Source of the DNA: Owenia fusiformis
Taxonomy: Eukaryota; Annelida; Polychaeta; Sabellida; Oweniidae
DNA: 64,000 bases
Direction: 5' to 3'
Assembly: GCA_903813345.2 (NCBI GenBank)
Contig: CAIIXF020000009.1
Location: forward strand, 29,922,740 to 29,986,739
The position numbers and the translations under genes were made by a program. How positions within the stretch are numbered: position 1 is the first letter of the stretch; each line of letters opens with the position of its first letter. Below the pieces are notes generated by a model that was not told the origin of the DNA, did no database searches, and saw only the letters and a list, made by a program, of their open reading frames with translations. Positions 1 to 11,800 of this stretch are shown one piece after another.

Positions 1-903
1 CACGACGCCGAGTGCGATACATAAGCAATGTTTGTTTTAAGTCCACTAGTTTTTCCTTAGGTAATTCCATAGACATACTGCATGATGATAGCTGGACCCC
101 AAGGAAAATGATTTTTTGTACAGGTCCAATAACTTTTTTCCAACTTATTGCAAAACCTAAGTTACGCAATAACTGGATGAGAACTGTCATTGCTTCTTGA
201 ACTTGTTCAAATGTTTCATATACCACTAGAAAGTCATCGAGATAAACAATAGTGTTATGGTATCCTTTGCGATGCATCATTCGTTTTACTGCCTTGGTGA
301 GTCTATTAAAAATAGAGGGGGCTTTCCTTGAACCAAACATCAAACGAGTGTCAATCATATAAGTTTCATTCATATTTCCAGAAAATTTCCATTTTAGTCC
401 AGCATAAGGATAATCCATTGGATGAATTCCAACTGCGCGAAATGCTTCACTCAAATCAATTTTTCCCATATAGCACCCTGGTGTTATAAGACTTACTGCA
501 TCCTGGAGTTTTTCATAATTACATATGTCTTTTGTTGCATAAGCATTTATCCCCTGGCCTGGAGGTAAGCTACAGTCATGGATTAAGCGAATAGAATCAG
601 AGTTTGGTTTTTCAATTGCACCTAAAGGACTTATAATAACTGGTTTTTTGTCAACTATAACATATCGATTTTCTGCTAGTTCATGTTTGATTTGTTGTTC
701 CACTTTTGAGTGATTGATTACAGTAACGGCAGATTTATGGTTGGGCCATGCAGCTGGGGTCGGTTTTGTATTGCTTGAGTCTATAATTCTAAATCCATTT
801 TTAATTCCTCTTAATAAGAATTCTTTGTCATGATCAGATGATAATTCAATATTCCAGAAGTCATACTTTAAATTTCCTGATGGCGATAATGCAGAGGGGC
901 TTA
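1..903 (-). CDS. Reverse transcriptase ORF2 of a DIRS-like retrotransposon (partial)
   Basis: The minus-strand frame is open from its overlap with the upstream gag-like ORF to the window edge. It shows a reverse transcriptase palm: a segment reading KIDLSEAFRAVGIHP, then FGSRKAPSIFNRL, the catalytic YLDDFLVVYE (YxDD box), and FLGVQL. The preceding stretch DFWNIELSSDHDKEFLL is the usual lead-in of tyrosine-recombinase (DIRS/Ngaro-type) pol proteins, which is why I prefer that class over Ty3 or LINE. RNase H and recombinase would lie left of the window. The ORF begins in a different frame from gag and overlaps its 3' end, so its start is uncertain. No stop interrupts the visible part, suggesting a fairly young copy. 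It sits upstream of, and opposite to, the first visible cadherin exon, probably inside a cadherin intron. Confidence 0.75.
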
Positions 904-1902
904 TTAGTTTTCCTGGGGTGCTTTTTCTGATGAGGGGTGTTTAACTTTAGGGTGTTTACCTTTACAATCTGCGCAGATGTGTGCAAATTTACAGGTAGTG
1001 CGTGAGCACCCTACCTCGCTGTTGTAATCCTTGCAGGGGTATGGGAAAACTTGCGATTTTTGCACAGATACAGATTGTGTTGGGGGCTTATTTGCATACA
1101 TGGTTTGCTTCCTTTTAAGGTGCTTTATATCCAAGTGACTGAGATCTGCTCCCCATGGGAAGCCATGTATATGTTGTGCCTTGCGGTATTCTCTGTCGAG
1201 GGCCAGGACACCTTGCCATTCATACGCAATGGCATGTTGAAATATCTTAACAGTATATGCTTGGTATTCCAGGACACCCTGTGTAGCAAGCTTTCCAGAC
1301 TGCACCAGTTTCGCCATTATCCTTGCATTTGCGACAGCCCATTCAAAGGGTGATATCTTATCTTCTCTCTTCGAGGATTTTGACACAAGAATATTTTGAT
1401 CTCCTCTTTTTGAAATCGATAGCTCCTGGTCGCTATTTATCTCTATTGATTTATCAATAAAATCAATTATTTTTAGCTCACCTACTGCTTTATCCTGTAC
1501 AGGCGTCAGGTAAACCAGTGGGGAGATTGATGCGGCTGCCCCATGTACGGCGGTACTTGTCACGCTGCTATCCGGTGATTGTCCTATTCGAGGCATAGGT
1601 GTACCGGGTGGGCCTTGTAACAGTTTTGAAATGGGTATTTCATTCATGGGCGATACATCCTCATTTACGGAAGGTTGGACTTTTGTTGATGCTATGTGCT
1701 TTTTCAAAATACATATGTCCCCAGCACGCAAGTTTAGACTCATGATAGCGTCAAGGTCCATTGAGTCTAAGGCCTCCTTCGAGGTAAAACATTCACTCCT
1801 CAGAGTTTTAACTGCATTTGATGATAGTCCAATATTATCGCAAAATTGCACAAGAATGTCTTCTCCAATCTCACAATCTTTCTTCCTGGATTTAGGAGGC
1901 AT
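904..1902 (-). CDS. Gag-like ORF1 of the same DIRS-like retrotransposon
   Basis: A complete 332-residue ORF starts MPPKSRKKDCEIGEDI and ends at a stop just before the RT frame. The C-terminus carries a zinc-knuckle-like cluster (CKDYNSEVGCSRTTCKFAH, then a nearby CADCKGKHP), the CCCH-type arrangement seen in gag proteins of tyrosine-recombinase retroelements. The N-terminal 80 residues are acidic and helical-looking, and the middle is low in recognisable motifs. Its role would be to package element RNA into particles with the RT encoded immediately downstream in a shifted, overlapping frame. The class call rests mostly on the linked RT. It is uninterrupted, consistent with recent activity. 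Confidence 0.65.
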   Translation of the reverse strand: MPPKSRKKDCEIGEDILVQFCDNIGLSSNAVKTLRSECFTSKEALDSMDLDAIMSLNLRAGDICILKKHIASTKVQPSVNEDVSPMNEIPISKLLQGPPGTPMPRIGQSPDSSVTSTAVHGAAASISPLVYLTPVQDKAVGELKIIDFIDKSIEINSDQELSISKRGDQNILVSKSSKREDKISPFEWAVANARIMAKLVQSGKLATQGVLEYQAYTVKIFQHAIAYEWQGVLALDREYRKAQHIHGFPWGADLSHLDIKHLKRKQTMYANKPPTQSVSVQKSQVFPYPCKDYNSEVGCSRTTCKFAHICADCKGKHPKVKHPSSEKAPQEN

Positions 1903-2160
1903 TTTGACTCTGCACTTTTATTTTGTTATTCTTATTTAAATTAGCGAGCAAACATTTATCATTACAGCCAGTTAGCAGGCTAAGAAGCAACTGAAGGGAG
2001 CATAGACCAGAACACGTGTCTGGGAATGACATCTGTCATAGATAAGGCCAGCCCCCTTGACAAATGATTTGTAGGTTTAATGTTAGAGGCTGGCCCTATC
2101 TGAGACGATCTGTTGCTGCATAATTTAAATCAAGTTTAATTAATTAAACTTACAAGAAAA
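1903..2160 (-). mobile_element. 5' leader/terminal region of the DIRS-like element, with hairpin
   Basis: Non-coding sequence directly upstream of the gag-like start. It contains an imperfect hairpin at 2041-2100: GATAAGGCCAGCC pairs with GGCTGGCCCTATC about 35 bases later. The outer boundary of the element is not visible; ATTAATTAAAC-type AT-rich sequence near 2140-2155 is a plausible end. I found no second terminal repeat because the other end lies outside the window. Confidence 0.4.
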
Positions 2161-2698
2161 GCATGGTGACAAACCCAGACCGTCCAACTGTCCAACAATT
2201 TTCGCGCCAGTTTTTTTTGCGTGAAAGAATATGTCACGCAAATATGCATTTTACCTGATTATTGCAATCAAAAATATTCCTGTAGAAAAGCTTCAAAAAA
2301 TTGATCGCCGATACAGCACAAAACCAAAAGCCCCCAAAAAACGTATGCATTTCGTTCTGACTTTTTACAAGGATACCGTATATGTCACGCATTTTCCTCG
2401 AAACATTTCGTACCTCCCCCCTTGAACCAAGGTGCTCAAAATGTGGGCCAAGGTGTTCAGATTTTGACCAATGTGTCCAAAATTTTAAGAAAAGTGTTCA
2501 ACATTTGTAAGTCACTCATGTTAGGTATTCCCAAGTTGACAGGCCTGCAAACCCGATTACCCCACCCTATAATTGAACATATATTGTACAAAAAGTGTCA
2601 AATGACATCCAGACGACTTAAAGCACAATCCAAACCACAAAACCATAAATCGAATATTCAGTTATGAGATCAACTTTAATATTCATTTTTTCTTCCAG
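2161..2698. other. Non-coding stretch between retroelement and first cadherin exon
   Basis: Presumed intron. It contains short repeated phrases around AAGGTGTTCA/AATGTGTCC (2430-2480) and ends in a pyrimidine tract plus CAG at 2691-2698, the acceptor of cadherin exon 1. The small ORFs here have no recognisable content. Confidence 0.5.
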
Positions 2699-2881
2699 TT
2701 AAGGGCCAGAGTTACCAATGATGCCTCAGAATCCGCAGATGCAGATGTTACTATTACAATTGTGCGTGATGAAGGGGTACCTGTCTTTCAAAACATTGAT
2801 ACATACAGTGTTACTGTTGGGGTCAGCAAACAGCCTGGCTTTGAGGTGTTTACTGTGCGTGCAACTGATGGTGATCTCGAG
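2699..2881 (+). CDS. Cadherin exon 1 (type A, RD linker)
   Basis: 61 codons between a CAG acceptor and a GTTAGT donor. The first half ends one repeat (DADVTITI), the linker is VRDEGVPVF, and the second half runs to RATDGDLE, the AxDxD calcium box. The upstream B exon is not in the window. Confidence 0.85.
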
Positions 2882-5800
2882 GTTAGTTTAACAAATAATT
2901 GGTTTAAAGATTTAAGCACTCAATACTCTGTTTGTAAAATATCATAGGTGGATTGTACCTTCCTCAAATCAAGACTGAAGGTATAGTTGAAACAGATTTC
3001 AACTGCAGGCAAGCAGACAGGCCATTTTGACATCTGACAGCTTGAAAATTCATTTTCAAGGTATATAACTATCCTAATGGCTTTCAGCATTGCACATTCC
3101 CTCAATCGTTTACTTTAAAGGACTAAAGTTACCTGGTAATCCCATATTCATATTATAGTAATGTTTATCCATGACTTGTGTTTAAACTTAATCTTTGTGA
3201 TATTCCAGGGCCAGATTCACTATGCAATAGTTGGGGTATACCCCATAACCGATTACTTCCAAATAAGGAATGATACAGCTTCCCCAGGATCAGCAGTAAT
3301 ATCAGTCAGCAAGTCTCTATCAGATCTGAACTCATGTGAACATATTGTAAGTAAACTTTTGTTCAATCAAAGGCATTCTGATTTTTAATTCCCTCTTTAT
3401 CTGAAGCTAGAGATACTTTTAGATAGTAGAGAGTGTGGAAACTAAATTGTTTCACAGGTACTGTAGTATCCAAAAATTAGAACTCCTGAAAGTTGTTTCC
3501 CATAATTACCAAGATTTTAGAATTCACAATGTACATAGTACATAAAGTACATAGTTGAGCCATTGGCGCAGCAATCAGAGTGTCACTTTCATTCATTTCA
3601 AACCATATGTATATGTACTGTATTTTCAAAACTCACTCATACAACAAACTTCATTTTTTCAAATAACAAAAAACATAAAATGTAACTGGGGAGACATTCT
3701 CGATCCAAGAACATTTGTGTTAGATGAAGTTTAAAAGTGGTTTTAAACTTTCCATATGAACACTTATAAAAACTAGTACTGTATTTATTAAGAAATGAAA
3801 CATACGAATTCAGCATCCCTGTATTTTGTCTCTTTTCTTCAGTTGAGAATTTCGGCATATGACAGCACTTTTGCTGACCATAAAGCCTTTGCAGACCTGA
3901 AGATCACAATCAATAGAGATGAGAGCATCCCTCGCTTCGAAAAATCCATCTACAACGGAGAGGTCTCGGAGACTGCACAAATTGGAGATTACATTGAGAC
4001 AACAGTCCAGGCTATTGATAGTGATGGGGTAGGACCTCATTTTGATTTTTGAATTCTCTAGATTGATTGTAGTGATTTGGGTCTTATTTGAGACTTATAA
4101 TTTGTTATTTTATATAAGATTAGAAATCTGGATGCAATGTGTATAGCAATGTGACTTTATTCATTGAAAAATACAAAATACAAAAAAAATAAAACAAACA
4201 TTTAATCTTAAAGTTCATAAGTTGAAGCACTGCAAGTTTACATTTGTGTATTTTAAAAAAGCTCTGAAATGCTGTTATAATTATGATTTACTTCGTAAAT
4301 ATCAATTATGTGAGTGCGATCTTAATGGATAAGAATACAATTAGTCTAAATTAATTACATTTCGCTCCTTTGACAGGACTCTCTTAAATATGAAGCAATT
4401 GGTGTCAATGATGCCCCACAGTTTTTCCATGTAGACCCAATATCAGGAAGAATCTATGTAAAGCAACTGTTGTATGGTGGATCCACAGCTAGCTATACAG
4501 TAAGTCTTTAATGGGATTTCACAGAAGATTTGAAATCATCGAGGAATATTATGAAAGCTTATGATTATCATTGAGTTTAAAGACTTCAAAGGATATGTAA
4601 TTACAGACACTTTAGTCTGTTGTTTACATGTTAAATGTGAATTGGAATGCAAGTGCTAAAGCAATACTATTATGCCCCCCCCCCGATATTATAAAAATAA
4701 CTGGTCCAAATAAAACTCACGACATATGCAAAAATCAAGTTATTAATTCATTTTAATTTCTCTAGCTACGAGTACGTGCAACAGAGACACAGACAAGTGA
4801 CAAATCATACACAAATCCTGATGCTGATGTGGTTATAACGGTACAGCGTGACAAGGGTCCCCCTGTGTTTGAACAGGCCACATATACGCCTCCCAGTATC
4901 AGTGCTAATACAGGTACTGGAAGCATTGTAGGAACTGTAAAGGCTGTTGATCCAGACCCAAAGGTAACACATTCTTTAGTCTTTACCATGCATATTATTC
5001 ACTGGTCAGTTACAAGCGAAGGTAACAGCAGTCACCCGTCACCTTTCGTATCAAAGATGGCAGACGGGAAGTGTCAGTTTTGATATTTTTAGTTTTCATC
5101 GAATTAACTACTTTAAAGTTGACGTACTGCTTTGATATTTGAACCAAATCAGACTCATATGACATAGGAACCGTTACCGTATCTTACATTTCCAGTTACC
5201 TTCCCTTAAGTGGAGGAAGATATCCTTGAACTGTGGCGCCTACGCATGGTATATGAACAAATGATCATACCCCAGAGTTTCCATGTCATATAAGTCGGGT
5301 TTAGTTCATATATCAAAGCATTACTTCAGCTATAAAATAGTTTAATTTGATGAAAACTAAAAATATAAAAATCGACAATTTCGTCCACCATCTTTGATAC
5401 GAAGGATATTAACCAGTGATTAGTGAATACTGAATGCTTTAGGATTGTTGCATAAGAAATAGTTGACGTTTTATTTTGATGATGATTAAATGTAGTCCAT
5501 TTCTTATAAGGATAAATACTGATTTCTCTCTCTCTCACTCTCTCTCTCATTTCTACTTCTCTCTCATTTGATGAAATGAGCACAACTTTATACAGATTTA
5601 TTCTTTATGCCCTCTTTTAAACCTAGTACAGTAAAACCAAATGCTACTGGGACTGATTAAAAGTGTTCAGAAAAGCAGTAAGCAGGTGTTCACATTTCAA
5701 GGTTTCATGAACATGGGAGTGAAGGGAGGTTTGAAAATTGAGATTAAGAAAAGGTGTTCATATAAAGAAGTTCATATAAAGCGGTGTTCAGATAAATGTG

Positions 5801-8800
5801 TTTTGTTGTACATATAATTGGTATACAAGAGCTAAATCGATTCTATGAATTTTGTGAAAAAATGAAAGTTCTGTGCTTATCAATCCATGTTGAATACATT
5901 TCAGGGCATTTTGAGGTACAAGGTAGTAGGAGACTATCCTGCCGATGCTTTCTTTACTGTTGGAGAGACCACTGGAACTGTTTCAGTCTCAAGAGACTTA
6001 AGGGAGGATGTCATGAAAAATCTACAGTACTCAGTAAGTTTCGCAAATCTCATACTTTGTGGATAATTTTGAACTTTTGGAATTTGAACATCATATTTGC
6101 AAATCTCATTAGTACTCGAGTAGTTATCTTAGTTATTTTTTCATTTCAAAAATTATATTTAGCTCTTCTAGAAATTAATCATTATTCTTTTGAATTGATA
6201 ATGTAATTTTGGAAATAAATTATGTTGTATCTTACAATGCATACATGAGAATGTTTCTTCCTTTCAGGTCAAAGTTCAAGCATTTGATGATGCAGCTCCA
6301 ATGGCAACTGGAGAGACAACAATGGTTGTCAAGGTAACACGCAACACCAGGGCTCCAACTCTTCAAACTGATGCTTCATCAAACATAGTCCTCAAGGAGA
6401 GTCAGGTTATAGGAGAGGTTTTTATAACAGTTCTAGCAGTAGATAATGATGGGGTAAGCATTGAACATTCTTAAATTATTTTTCATCGCACTTTCAAAGT
6501 GCTATATTGTCTGATGGATGCGCATGTGTCTGTCTGACTGACACATGAATATTGTCATTAAAAGACCAGGAAAATTGCTCAACTGTTCAACTTGAAATTT
6601 TCACAGATGCAAGAGTAGACTAATACTAGTGTCATAATAGACAGGTTCCAATTCAAATAATTCAAGTTTTTGAGGCATTTTTTAGAAAAAGCAACAGACC
6701 TATTTTTACTAGATCAGTTTTTCATGCTGATAAAGATATTAAAAGATGACAGCTCAACGGGGTGGTCACGACACTAAATTTTGGCATTTTTACCCCCCTA
6801 GGAAAATATTCTAGGGGGTACTATGAAACTAGTTCATGACTCCAAGGATATATGAGCTATTGTTCTGAGTTGTACACCATACATTGCTAGTACAAATATG
6901 AATACTATCCTAAATTTATAGGTTGATACCTTTATTGATCTCAGAAAAATACAAAAAACAGGAAAAGGATACGCAATTTTTTTCTTGCCAATTTTATATT
7001 TGTAGCTTCAAGCACAATATGACAGCTTTAACAGCTCATAGTAGTATTCAAAAAACATTTCCAAGCTATGTGTGGTATTGTAATAAATCTAGTTTAGTTA
7101 TGAAGTACTATTTTGTAATTTTAATATGACTTTATAGTGCCATACCCTGGAAAATTGAAGAAAGTGGATGTGGTGAATTTTATCATTTTGCAGCATTAAG
7201 TTAGAAACATGTATTGATAGACACCAAATCAATAAATTCATACCATCATCAAATGTTAGGTGACATTCTAATTCATTTATTACTAGAATATAGGACTTAA
7301 GATATTTTATATGTATGTTTTCAATTTAGTACATGTATCATAATGAAATCTAGTGTAATCACATACTAGAGAGGTTGGCATACAGTCTGGACATTGACAT
7401 AAAGTCTAAACATTATAATCATCAATTGATTTCATTTGAGCAACTAGACTATGGTGGTCATCATGCACAAGTAATGTACAGTAGAACCTGCTAAGTGGAA
7501 CACCTCTGTAAGTGGAACACCTCCCAAGTGGAACGCCTTTTCAAAGTCCCGTTTTAAAAACCCATTGACTTAATGTTAATTGAACCTCTGTAAGTGGAAC
7601 ACCTCCAAACTTGAACAGTGAACACCCCATATTGAAAAATTAACCTGCTAAGTGGAACAGTCAATTTCCATAGATTTCAATATTGATATATGTAAACAGA
7701 ATTAATCTCCTTCAATGATATCTGGGTATGAAAACAGGTAATACTGTGATAATTGGCAAATTAGGACTTTACTAGATTTTAATGGATTACCCTCCTGTAG
7801 AGGTCAACATGTGATGCAACCAATAATTAATTTGATAATCAGCAAATTAGGATTTCATAAGATTATCATTCAGAAAATTGGATTAAACTCCTGTAGAACT
7901 GGACACGTGATGCTACCACTAATTAATATCCCTTGCTGTTTGTTTCAAACTTAATAAGTAAGATTAAAAATGTCAGTTAAAAACAATTGAATTATTAGCA
8001 GTAGGAACAAGTCTTTAAAACTTAATTGCCTAATATTTGTACCCGAGACTGGCACAATTAGGAGGATTAAGAATGTCAGAAAACATTTTTGGCAGAATGA
8101 GGAGGATATATACCTTTATCCCATACTTGGACGTGTTACAGGTACATAAAGCCGGTTTGTAAAAACTTATATTTTAATCAGCGGGCAGATATAGCTTTAC
8201 ATCCCGGTCCAAGCGGGCAGATATAGTATATCTGCCCGCTATGTCATAATCGCCGCTCGCATATTTGTTCATAATTTGTAACATTTGCGTAATGACTGTA
8301 GACGACAATGGAGAAAACACAGACAATCGGGATCTGTTTGATGGTTTTAACCCCCCTATCACACCAAACTAGTTCTTACACGTTCTTGCCAGTCCTACGA
8401 AAATGTCCTAAAACGGGCTTAATCTGGCTGCGGTCGGGATATATGTCTAAAATAATTAGCTACCTCGTTCATAAACAGTCTTCAATACGTCCATCTCATT
8501 CGCAGTTCGTTCAGGTCGCACCACGTCGGTGTGCAACGTAGTATAAACTGTCCATTAGTCTAGAAGGTCATCATGACCTGATTACAGAACAGTATGGTCG
8601 CCATCGAATTTTGAATCGATTCAAAATTCTAAATCACATACCCCGTCCGGGAAAGTCCATGAAGTTCGTAAACAGACCGTAGAACGTTGTAGCTACGTTC
8701 ATTCAGTTCACACACAGTTTAAAACCGATTCGGCAACGTTTTGATGATCACCAGAAAATTTTGAGCATGTTCTAAGTGCTGGAGGACCTACTAGTTCTAG

Positions 8801-11800
8801 TAGTTTCACGAAGTTTGTAAACAGATCCCAAACGGTTCTTAGTGGGTTCTTAGTACGTCAAATCAGTTCTTGCACAGTTTAAGCCCGTTTTCGAGAACGC
8901 AGTGAGAACTAGTTTGGTGTGATAGTAGGGTAAAAAAGGGAAGGAGCATCCAATTAATCAATCAAAAATTCGAGAAAATAAATGTGGGAATATTTGAGAG
9001 AACAGGAAAATCCGCCCACGGCCAAGAAAACAAAACTGGACATGAATATTCTCAAATATTTCCACGATTGAACAATGTGAACCAGATGACCAAGATTGGT
9101 ATGGGATTTGCCCTTGGGCAAATATGTTATATTTGCCTCGGGATAATCCCAATATCTTACACCTCATATAGGATAATCTCTATGTCTTCATGGTCAGAAA
9201 ATAGTCATAATCAAAGATATAACTGTCTGAAATTGTTTGTGATTACTTACCTGAACCTTTCCAGGTCAAATCAGGAGTGACAAAATTATTTCCACCAAAT
9301 TTTTGACATGTCTTCAAATACGATAATATTTTCTTCATAAGATAGAGTGTCACTTTATTGAGTGTCAAATTTATTGATTGACCTGAGATCGTACCACATC
9401 TTTATGACATAGAAGCGAAATAGCCATATTGAACTTTAATAATGTTTGTTTAATTGTTGTTTGCCACTTTTTGACAATTGTCAAAATTTGGGGGTTTTGG
9501 GGAGGGGTACAATTAGGTTAAAGAATTCACCTGATTCAGACTATCCTTAAATGAGCACTGATTCACCCGAGAGCATAACTTTTTCAAAACATGTAAGTGT
9601 TATTTTTGGACCACTCACATTAATGTTTCATCTAATTTTCCCTCAGAGTTTCATCATCATTGTCCGAATCTTAGGCCATATTTGTTGAGATATATGAATG
9701 TTCATTATTAAAATCTTGCCTTCCTTTGCAGTTGGAAAAGATTCGGCATTAGGTGTTATAAGTCCCAGAGCACGATAAATAAATAAAAATAACAACAAAA
9801 TGACATAAAACTGATAGACGTTTTTTCTTGTGCGTGTCAGCCATGGTCTACCAAATTGCTATTCAGTAGGAAGAAACTCATTTTTCAGTTTCCATTTTAA
9901 TTTCCTGACAAATAGAGCGATCATCTCAGGATTTTTTCTATGATCTATGTGTCGCCCTAGCAACTTCTGTTTTAGAGAACAATAGAAAAGATTACTTTAC
10001 CATAATTTTAATCATCCCACATTGTAGACATATTTAGAATCAAATATATGAAGAGAATGACAAAACCTCTTAAAACACATTTCTTAGGAAACAAATAGTG
10101 TCGTATTCTTGTTACTATGGCAACAGAGTTTTTTCTTTTTGTCATTTTTGTCATACAGATTACCTATCATACCAGGACCAAATCCTGAAAATTTGAATTC
10201 AGTATCTTCATTAGTATCTTAGATATATAGGTTTCTTATAGTATCCCCTGCAGATTTTATCGGAGTATAAGGAAAATGCTCTGAAGAGGGTTGCCCAAGG
10301 ATGCCACTGAACAGTATTTTTGAGGTCCCAACCCTCTATTCATGGGAATAGTTAACCATTGTAAAGCTTCTCATGGTTAACTGACAGAATTGATTGTATC
10401 TTCAACTAAGAAGACAATGAAATGTTATAAAACCAGAAGAAAACCACACCAACTTTCTTCTATTTACCAGGGGTAGAGCACTATAAAGTCATATTAAAAT
10501 TACAAAATAGTACTTCATCACTATAATAGATGTATTACAATATCACACATAGCTTGGGAATGTTGTTAGAATACTACTTTGAGCTGTTTAAGTTATCATA
10601 TTTTGCTTGAAGCTACAATATAAAATAAGCAAGAAAAAAATGACAAAAATTGCATATTTTTTTCTAATTAATTGTATTTTTCCGAAACCAACAAAGATAT
10701 CAACCTATTACTTTAGGGTAGTATTCATCTCTGTACTAACAATGTATGCTGTAGAACTCAGAACAATAGTTTATATATCCTTTGAGTTATGAACTAGTTA
10801 CATAGTACCCCCTAGAATATTTTCCTAGGGGGGTAAAAACGCTAAAATTCAGTGTCGTGACCACCCCGTTGAGCTGTCATCTTTTAATATCTTTATCAGC
10901 ATGAAAAACTGATCCAGAAGAAATAGGTCTGTTGCTTTTTCTAAAAAATGCCTCAAAAACCCTTTCCCTTGAGATATTCTGAAATTGGAACCTGTCTATA
11001 ATCTGATTAGGTTTTGGGCATGCTTGGTAAATTACTTGGTCAATCCATTATGAATGTTTCAATACAAAAATGTGATATTCATCACTGCTCACTGCAAATG
11101 TATCATTCAATGTTAAATTCTCTAGTGAGCAGTTGCAATGATTCTTACTCCCTAAGATAACACAAAAACTGATGAACAGTTCAGTGTACAGTGTACTAAA
11201 ATTATATTTATATTATATTTTTCGTTTTAGGGTACAGTTACTTATGGATTGAAAAATACCGACGCTCTGACTAAGTCATTCTTCTATGTGGACCCTTCTA
11301 CTGGTGCCGTATCAACCAGAAAATCTCTCAAGAACTCTGTAGGAAGCACTTTCAATGTAAGTAACTAAACATAACATTTGATTAAGCCTAGAATAATCCA
11401 TTTCTCCTATAAAGATGACCCAAAAAGAGATGTTGGTTAGTAATTAATTATTAGGAATGGTATCGAATTATTAACAGTTGTGAAATAAAGATAGTTTCCT
11501 TGGGGGAAGAGGGTAAATTAAGGTTTTGCTAGCGAGAATATTCGAGTGAAAGAAAAACCAACATTTTAAGATTTCGTTACCATAACAATATTTCAAAAAT
11601 GACTGTTGATAATTGAATACCATCCCTTACATATTTCAAAATTACAAAAACATGAAAAACATGAATTTAAGGTTGTAAAAAATCATTAAAATGTACAACT
11701 TTATACATATTTTACTTCATTTTATAGTTGATTGTTGAGGCCTGCGATGATGGGAACCCCAAGTTATGCACTGATTCCACTATCTCTCTGACTGTGATGC

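Larger units (their letters stand above)
6630..11005. mobile_element. Large inverted-repeat (foldback) element filling cadherin intron 7
   Basis: The left arm (about 6632-7205) is the imperfect reverse complement of the right arm (about 10405-11005). Landmarks are GATGACAGCTCAACGGGGTG near 6745 and its complement near 10860, and the inverted block CCCCTAGAATATTTTCCTAG near 10808. Arms are about 570 bases and the whole is about 4.4 kb. The interior (7206-10404) has no long ORF; it holds AAGTGGAACACCT tandem phrases, a perfect hairpin and a smaller nested MITE. Two opposed insertions of one family flanking unrelated DNA is the alternative explanation. Confidence 0.7.

Noticed and set aside
1051-1939. 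Plus-strand ORFs over the gag-like region
   Set aside because: Antisense to a 332-residue ORF with a zinc-knuckle-like motif; no motifs of their own.
5796-6206. 136-residue plus-strand ORF as an independent gene
   Set aside because: It overlaps cadherin exon 6 in another frame and runs through both splice sites.
8308-8541. 77-residue ORF in intron 7
   Set aside because: Begins outside and ends inside the MITE at 8354-8929; composition follows the repeat.
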